A stretch of DNA of 64,000 bases from Tribonema minus (Eukaryota > Sar > Xanthophyceae > Tribonematales > Tribonemataceae). Under the pieces are notes generated by a model. It saw nothing but the letters and a program-made list of their open reading frames with translations. It was not told where the DNA came from and searched no databases. The stretch is taken from the NCBI GenBank assembly GCA_017506865.1, contig JAFCMP010000423.1:496001-560000 (forward strand), given 5' to 3'. Positions 43,801-52,800 of this stretch are shown piece after piece; within the stretch, counting starts at the first letter, position 1, and each line of letters opens with the position of its first letter. The position numbers and the translations under genes were made by a program.

Positions 43801-46800
43801 GCAACGGTGCACGAACTTATGTAAGGAATGGCTTCAACAGCACGCAGGGCCATCAGCCCAGAACTTCCGCGAAACGTCAAGCAGTGACACACCTACTGTG
43901 AGAAGCTCGTGTAAATGATGCTTACATACAACTAAACCTCCAGAGTCACCTCAACCCTGAAGTCCACCAGAAGATTTGGCTACTGCTCAAATGGTTTGCC
44001 TAGGCGCCTGCTTTGGTGGTGTCGATGGTGAGTTGCCAGTGCTTCAAATGCAAATAACACTAATGTATTTACATGAGGAAAACTTGCTTCAAACTACCTC
44101 TATTTTTTAAAACGGTGCTTCCAAGTATCTCTGTTTCTTGTGTGCTTTAAGGATTTGCTGCACTGCACACAGCTCATTTGCAGACTGCTCGGAAGCTCAC
44201 CTACCCCTGCTATCCTCTATACGTTAAGTACTTAAAACTACAGAACACGCAGCGATGTACTTCGGCGTACTTCGAAAGCGCCAGTCCTGCAAACGCATTG
44301 ACGCGACTTGAGTACTCAGAGGCATGCATAGCTAGCCTTACGTGTAGCATTGCCCACTGCTGCAGCACAGACTTCTCGAATGCCTCCTGGGCTCTGTGGT
44401 GTGCTGCCAGTTCTCCATCAAATACAGTAGTGGTGGTGGCAGCGGCGGCAGCGGCTGCCTCCATGTGCGCTTCCAAAACTGGCCTGCAGTCAGCAAGGTG
44501 CGCAGAGAGGGGGCAACTGGTCACTACAACTACATTACTGGTTGCGTGTCCCACTGATGGTGGTCCTAGTAGTTGTGGCATTTACAGCCTGAGCAAAGCA
44601 GAGAGGGACAACTGATCACTACATCTAAATTCTTGGTCGTGAGCCTCATGCAAGCTCCCACTCATGTTGCTGACACTAGTGGCGGCAGCTTGTGTTGCCG
44701 GTACTGGTGGTGGCCGTTACAGCTGACCCTAACCCTAACCCTAACCCTAACTCTAACCCTAAGTGCTGAATGAACTCCTGTACACCACCGATGTTATGAG
44801 TTCAATAACTTACTTACTCCACAGGCGACGCCAGGGTTGATGGAAGCAACAGCAGCTGCCTCCGTGCGCACGTAATAAGTTGGCCCGAGAAATCAAGAGC
44901 TTACACGCTACATACCACCGAACAAGCCCCAATGGTGTGTCCCCCACACTACTCAACAGCATAGAGCGTACCTATGTAGGTAAGCAGCGAGGGCCTCAGA
45001 GAGGTCAGGGAGCTCCTGCAAGTCCGGGTAATCTTCTTGCAGCTGCAAGCAGATGTCAGCGGCTGAAATGTGTGCTTCCTCCACCGTCGAGGCCTGCAGG
45101 GCGGCAATTGCGACGGCACCATCATTGCATTACTACACATAGAGCAATACCGATGGTAAAGTATTCTGGGATGAAACATTGAAAGTGGCATGGCTACTTC
45201 AGGAACAGGTTGCCTTGCGTGTTGCACAGTGTGTAAACCATGGTTGCTTGACAGATGACTTCAACCAGCAGTGCACACCGAAGCTAAGTGCCCGCGTTGC
45301 CTTGTACGTGGATGGAAGCAGTGCATAAGCTGTATGAATGAGCTACGATTAAACTACAAACAGATACTTTTAATTTTAAGCATGTGATGATTATCAGCAG
45401 AAGCAGCGCAGTCCTCAGGAATGTTAGGGTAGGTACGCAAGTATCGTGGCCTGGCTTGAATGGCAAGTGCTTTATGCAAGGCACGCTGCAAAACGGATAG
45501 TAAGCGCCCTCTTTGCCCTGTACTTCAACTGCACATAGTACTTGTGATTTGCCCACACTTGGGTAGCAGGCCATACAGCCACAGAGCTGCTCAGGTGCTG
45601 AAGTACACAGAGCACTGATCCCGAGTATGTGATAGTTTTCAGCAAAGAGGCAGCATTTTCTTCAGCAACTAAGGACAGTTGCATTCTTCATGAACACTTA
45701 GAGAATAGAAGTACATGCATCTGTGGCACCTTTCAAAAGAGAAGCAGAGGTCGCTAGTGTATAAACACGGCAGTGGACCACCAAGCATTACACAATGTCA
45801 TTTGCAACGGCCAAATTTTTTGCTACAAAGAACAGCATCGCTTACTTACACATGCAACTTCAATATCTGCACCAGCAGCCAACGCTCTGCTAGCAACCAG
45901 CTTTGCCAGTGTCAGGCTGCTCTTCTGACCTGCTGAAGCCGACAAATCGCACTGCTATGCCCGCCATGCAAATGCGCTGAGGAGGCACTTCAACATTAAA
46001 GCTGCCTTTCTCACCTTCTTGCTGCCTTTTCGCGCCCTCTCCTCTTTCTTGCTCTTGGCAGAACTGTACAGCACGATGATCACAGAGCAGGCATGCCACA
46101 CTTAAATTGCTGCCGCCAAACCTTCAAGAGCAGCTCATGACGTGCTTGCGGCTTGGCTTTGCCCCGTTGGACTCCTTGAGATTTTCTCAAATTGATTTGT
46201 TTGTGTAGAAGCATTTGGCAGTTACATCCTCATTCCTAAGGTTAGGGTCAGCCCTAAGTACATATCACTAGACAGACAACACTACATTCACTTCTAGCAG
46301 CCCACGACTGGCGTCGGTCTTCTGTTGCATTGATCACCATGATATCTGCCTCTGCCAGTGTGGAGCAACAGGGTAGTGAGCAACAGCACTCTACGTTGAC
46401 TCAGTTTGAAAGCGACTATTTATGAGTGCACTTGCTTGTAGAGTAAGTGCAGGCCTACTAAGATATCACCATGATGGACACTTGCGTATCTTGCACCATA
46501 GATTTGGGATGGAGCTAGCCATTGAGCACGTGATGGTCAACTTGTTAACATGGATGCGGACTAGACTGTGAATTGCAACACACATACTGATATGCTGACG
46601 ACTCGCACAACGCACGGTTCACGGAATTGCGGCGGTGTGCCAAATCTTAGGGTTAGGGTTAGGTTCAGAAAATGACGCGGGGTGCAGTAGCTGTTCCACG
46701 CACCTGGTACTCTGCGCTGTATTCTTGGGGGCAGTTGCGCTGGCGACAGCATTCCTGGTGACACTCTTGACCTGCATGCATGCACGCAAAGCACAAAGCT

Positions 46801-49785
46801 GGCATGGGTCAACGTGCCTCAAAATGTTCATGAAAGTATATGAGTGCGTATGATTGCTGTGGCGCTTAGTCTGCCCTTGGTGCATCAACAAGCAGCGCAT
46901 ACCAACTTCTGCCATATGGTAACTGATGTGCGGATGGCAGATATGCTCCGCACGCTTTTCACAAAAGCAACCTTTTCAAAGAATATGACACCCCTGTTTA
47001 TTTCCCTGCTTTCATAGGACACATCACCCGTGACCGCCTGTGCATGCCTTTGGACCACCCCCTTTGAGCCGCCACCACCAGCATCTTCTCTCACCGACCG
47101 CTCTGGCGGATCAGAAACACGCTGAGAAGGTGGTGGAGGCTCATTATATGACTGGATAGGTGATGGGGAAGACACTCGCACTGACGGCAGATGCCTACAA
47201 GAGCCCCTAGCCCTAACCTAAACGCCAGCAGCGCAGGCGCATAACAGCTCCCGTTCGCACTTTCTCCGCCTACCAGTGCTTCTCAATACTCACCTTAAAG
47301 GTGCACCACCTCATCACCAGCCAGACACCGATGCGGACATATTGCACAAATCACAGCCAAGGTGATTGAAGTACCTCAGCAAGAGCGTCTTCCAGAAAAT
47401 TCTTGCTGACGCCATACACCTCCGCCATCGCGACAGCCACAACGGCAGCGCACGAGCGTTCCAGCAACGCCCCCACAACCTCCGTCGGCAACGCGGGCGG
47501 CAGCGACTCCGTGGCGTCGCACCACCAGCGTCGCTGTGCGGCCTCTTCGAGCGCTGCCGCGACCGCTGCTGGCAGCGGCGGCGCTATGTAGTAGCTGGCC
47601 ACAAGTTGTGTGCCGGGGCACCTTGCGAGGATGGCGTCTTGTGTAAGGCCCCACTGCGCGTCGTGTCGCGTGCGGCGGCGGCAGAGGGAGATGCATGTTG
47701 CACGATGACCGCCAGTCGAGGCAGATTTTTGAGATGTGTGGCGGTGTTGGGCCGCATCATGTAGCGTACGGCGAGAAAGGAAGACAAGTAGTGCGCAATG
47801 TCTGTGTGTATGTATGTAATATGCAATCGTGTGGGGTGCTGGCGCCACTACCGTAGCTACAGCTCGCGAGATGCAACAGTGTCCCAAGTAGGCATGATGC
47901 TCTCGAGCACGTTGAGGAGAGTGAATACCCAAGCTGCAAAGATGTGCACAGTGGAGAAGTGCAGTAGTACCAACTGTGCAACATAGCCTCAACACGCGCG
48001 TGTGCATAGAGCGCTGGACGATACTATGATGATGTGCCACTCGGAATATCCCGCAAGAGATGAGGTCCTCAGTCAGGCAGCACTGCGCAATTGTGGGACC
48101 CAGCAATGACAGAAAATACTAGTAGGGTTTCAGGACCCTGACCCTCCAACGCCAACCAAAATTGGTACTGTTCATGTTCACACTCATCTGATGTACTTTC
48201 TGGAGGTTATTGGTTTACTTTGAGGCATATCGCGCAGATGAGGCTGCAGATTATGTGAGCGCAGCTGCAGCTGCTGTAGTCATGTTGAGTCTGGGGCCTG
48301 TTGAGCACTGACGCGGCTGTTGATGTTTGCCTTCTAGTTCTCAGGTGCCACCTCTATGTAGTGACACATGCACTTGCCGCGAGTCTTGTGTCTGCTTGAG
48401 TCCCTTGATTGTCCATATCTGGCACAGTGGTGAACTATACGCTTTTACTGAGCACTGCTGCTACTGCTGCAGTCACAGCTGGCTTTCGTCTCCTGACGCT
48501 CCCCTCTACATACCCCCCTCTCAAGGTTCGCAAAAAGGGGGGAGGGGAGCGGTCACGGGGACAAAGCTGGCAAATTGCACTTGCCATCAGGATTCAACTC
48601 CAAACTAAATTACCTTGGCAGCTCGAGCTTGGTCCAAGTAGTTGTTTGCTGACAGGAATGCAATGGCAGCCTCCTGCTGTGCCTCCTTGTACGCGTCCGG
48701 CACGTACTCCCTTGAAGTTACGGTTCCGCTGACAAGCTTTTGCGCCACGAGCGCTCGGAGCACCTGAGAAGAGCAGCAGGGCATCAAGACCTACTGTAAT
48801 CAGTTTCTCTGTTGCGTGCACACAAGCAGGGACATGTGCCACAGGGTTACATTTAGGGTGAGGGTTACGGCTAAGTTGTATATGACAAGCACAGTACGGT
48901 TGGGGTTACTGTTAGTCAGAGGGGGGACAATTGCATGCACGTGTAAACCAGTTCTAACTCTAACCCTAATGCACAGGAGCAGTGCATCTGCTGTTTTTTT
49001 ATACAACAAGGAGGGAGGGGCGGAAGCGCGGTACTCATTTCCGGGGAAAACCAAGCCTCTCTGCTGATCTTAACCCTAACCCCAACCCCAACCCTAACCC
49101 TAACCCTTAACCCCTCCATCCATCACGTACGACTTTGGTACTTGACCAGCAAGATCGTCTCTAATGCACATGTGCTGAACATGTTCGATGTGTTTTTGTG
49201 ATAAAAAATACAAGGGTTATGGCTAGGGGTAGGCTGACATCAAATGTTAGACACGACGTGTGGTCTCACAAGGTGCTTCAGGGAGTAAAGCGCCTTGCAA
49301 AAACTGGAGGCCCGCTTGCTCAATGATACGGGGGGCGGGGGAGAGCAGGAGCATCACACACGCCTTTGATCACAGATGGCATTGCTGATGGACCAACGAG
49401 GCAGTGTAGAACAACATTTTGTGTGTGTGCGGTGTCTGGCCGTCAGGCGCGGAAGCGCAAATGAGACCATGCACGACGGCAAACGAAGGTGTGAGCGTCG
49501 GGTGCGGAAGCGCAACTGAGACACTGCAACTGGGAGCTCACCCCCGCAGCGGCTGATGTTGAGCGTGCTGGCAAGAGGGCCAGGGGCAGTAGCGAGGCCC
49601 AGGGCGTGCCAGTTGCTGCATCTACGGGAAGCTCTGTCATGAGTGCGCTACTCACGCGCAGCGGTGAGGCAGCAAGCGCAGACAACGTGGCGGCTTTATT
49701 CATTGGCAAGCAGGCCGCGCGGAGAAGCAGGTGCCGCACCCAAAAAAGTGGCAGAGGCTGCCACAGAAATTGAAACGAAAGCACA

Positions 49786-49836
<51 letters not shown>

Positions 49837-52800
49837 TTGCCGTTGGTGCTGCTGCTTCTGCTTTCATTTCAGCATCTGTGGCTGCTGCTTTTTCTGCTGC
49901 GGCACCTGCTTCTCCTTCGCGCCCGCTTGACGTGGAGCCGCCACGTCACAGTCTTCTGCGCTTGCTGTCTCATCGATGCGCATGCCGCGGCGCACTCATG
50001 GCAGAGCTTCTGGATGATGAAGTGGCTAGCGCGCCCTGGGCCTTGCCACTCATCCTGGCCCTCTTGCCAGCACGCTCAACACCAGCCGCGGGGGGGTGAG
50101 CTCCCACTTGCGGTGGTGTCATGTGCGCTTCCGCGCCCAAAAACAACACCTTCGTCTGCCATCGTGCGTGCTCGCAGAGGCACGATTCACAGGGTGCAGC
50201 TTTGTTCGGCGCCTGTGTAAGCGAGGCTATAATCTTGCAAGTATTTCTGCACTCAAACGCATGAGCCCCAGTTTTCTGCCATTACAGCCATGATTCAGTC
50301 CGAAAATAGCACAGACGCCAAGCATCAAGGCCGCCGTGCATAGCATGCCACCTCCTGCCTTTGATGCAGCATCCGCTATCCAGGTCAGCACCAACGGAGA
50401 CATCAATGCAGGGCAGATTGAACAGGCCAAGACCACGTACATCATGTTTCATCGGAACAACTCTTTAGCTGGAGCACACGCAAATGACTTGTTGCTTCAT
50501 TGCATCAGCCATATAATAGAGACTCCTTCAGCAGTCATGCCTTCGCACACATGCGCGCAACAGTCGGTGAAGGGCCATGCGTGTCATGTTTCATTACCCT
50601 GCTCCTGCACTGTCACCGACATAGTCTACGACTGTTGCAGCCCCTGCCGTGCTTGCTGCTCCGCTAGTCTTCATACTGAACTTCCCAATCGGTACATGTA
50701 CTACAGTCAGGCAAGCTGTATAAATCACATACTTCGAGTACATTGCTACGACAGGGTTTTGCTGCTCAGAAAGGAAGTGCTTGGCCACGAGGTGATGTCG
50801 TTCAGAAGTGATCGTCAATGCACGTTGAGACACTTTACTGTTGTTGCAAGCTAGCTGCATGCAGATTCTGGTAGCAGGCTTGACAGTAACCGTGTCCATG
50901 CTTTTCGCGCCACAAGCAAGAATCAGTAAACAAGTATATCAAGGACCAACAGACATAGTATCATCAAACATGTCCGCAACAAAACAAGTTGAAGATGTTG
51001 CGTACCTCAACTAGTCGCCTGTCGTCGACGCCATGCGCTGCGGCAAGATCCGAAACAGCCAGGACACTTGATGTCGCTGAGCACTGCTGCTGCAAAGCCT
51101 GGCTGAGCTGCTGCTGATACTGGTCCGTCTCGATGGCCCCGCGGCACAGCGTGGCAGCGATCCGACCATCCGCCAGCCATGCTGTGACGCACTCCTCGAT
51201 GACCTGAAGGTGGGGACAAGAGGGTTAGGGTTAATAATGAAGTTGGGGGTTAACCTTCCCTTAACCCTAACCCTATGCTAACCCCTAACGCTAACCCTTG
51301 CCCTAATCCTGATCCTAAGACAGTCGCTACGCTTAATGATATACTCTATGCGAAGGCGATGCTTGCAGAGGCGCGAGAGTGCGGTAGTCAGGGTTAGGGT
51401 TAGGGTCTGGGATCATGATGGTACAGGGAATGGCGCAACAGTGGTACGTGCCCTAAGAGCATGCAGGCGCTGAGCGTAAAGGGCTTAGGGTTAGGGGTAG
51501 ATCTGAGGTTAGGTCATATTGGTGACGCGACCCTTCATAACCTGCAGTCGACGAAAGCCAGCCACAGATGATGTGTGTTGATGTCGGTGTATGTTTGCAA
51601 CGCAATTGTGCGGTACTGGCAAGCACCAGTGTGTTCGTGTGCTGGTGGTGGAGCGGCTGCACGTGCGCCATTAAACCTGCAGCAAGCGCAATCTAACCCT
51701 AATACTAACTGTGGCAACGTAGAGAGCGACATACCCTGTTGCACCACACCGGCAGAGGCCGACATCAAGGTGACCAATGCAACAGACGACCGACGCCAGT
51801 CGTGTGCTGCTAGAAGTGAATGTTTTGTAGTCTGTCTAGCAGTACGTACCTAGGGATAACCCTAACCCTAGTATTGAGCATGTTACTGCCATATGCTCCA
51901 ACACTAACTTTACCCCGAAACTCGCATCCGAAGGCGCAACATCTGATTCAACAAACCAGCATGCTTCCATACATACATATATGCATGTGTGACACCAGGC
52001 CTCAACAAAAGTGTGGAGGATCTTGTCCGCTTCTTCCCTCGGCCAAAAGCATCGTTGTTGCGGCCAAGCGAAACTGCAGAGCGCATTCAGCTGCAGCCAG
52101 TGCGCCAAGCAGTAGGTCTGATGTGGCAAACCCGCCTTGGGCCCCGGTGCCGTTGGTGGTTATCCAGCAGCACTTGTGGTGTGTGCTTTGTACTCATGCA
52201 GTAATTCTGGCTTGCAGCGCCAATAGACCCAGATGATCACCATGACGCTTGCTTCGAGTGAAGCCAATGTCGTCTCCCGCGTAACACAAGCATCAAACTC
52301 GCTTTGCAGATGAATTTGAGTTACTAAGGTCGGCAGTGCTCACGCCGGGTGCGAGCCGCTGTGCACCTGCGGCTTAGGACAAGAGTCGGGGTTAGAGCTG
52401 GGGTCAACTGTTGCAGTGATGAAGTTCGTGCATCCCACGGGTTACACAAAGGCATGTATGAGAAAAGAAACGGATTAACTATGCAATAATGGTGAACACG
52501 TAGAAGCACTACAGTACATAGAGCATTGTTATCAAGCATAGCGCGTGCGTCAGTTGTTGCACTCGTGCTGAGCTCGGTGTCCCAGGAAACTAGGGGGAAA
52601 ATGATATTTCTCAGTCATTGATAATAAGGAAAGGCACGCACTTTACAACTTCAATATGTGACGCACCTCGAGGGGCAGGTCGTGCTCGCTGGCCAGTCCC
52701 GCAACTGTGAGCCTTCCCAGTTGCGAGAGCTTCTCCTGTGTGCTGCTGCCCAACCCATCCAGATATGTCTGAGTGATGAGCTCGCCTTTTATGAGCCGCA

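Noticed and set aside
47351..48106. A single 251-codon minus-strand gene
   Set aside because: Only its last 93 codons are protein-like and match UFL1; an acceptor at 47654 shows that the upstream part is intron read-through.
44727..49109. CCCTAA tracts as a chromosome end
   Set aside because: The tracts are short, occur in both orientations, and are surrounded by exons of one gene, so they are interstitial.
49643..50099. Poly-Gln or poly-Ala protein encoded by the CAG tract
   Set aside because: The frame spans an inverted repeat within a UFL1 intron, and no supporting domain or consistent start is present.
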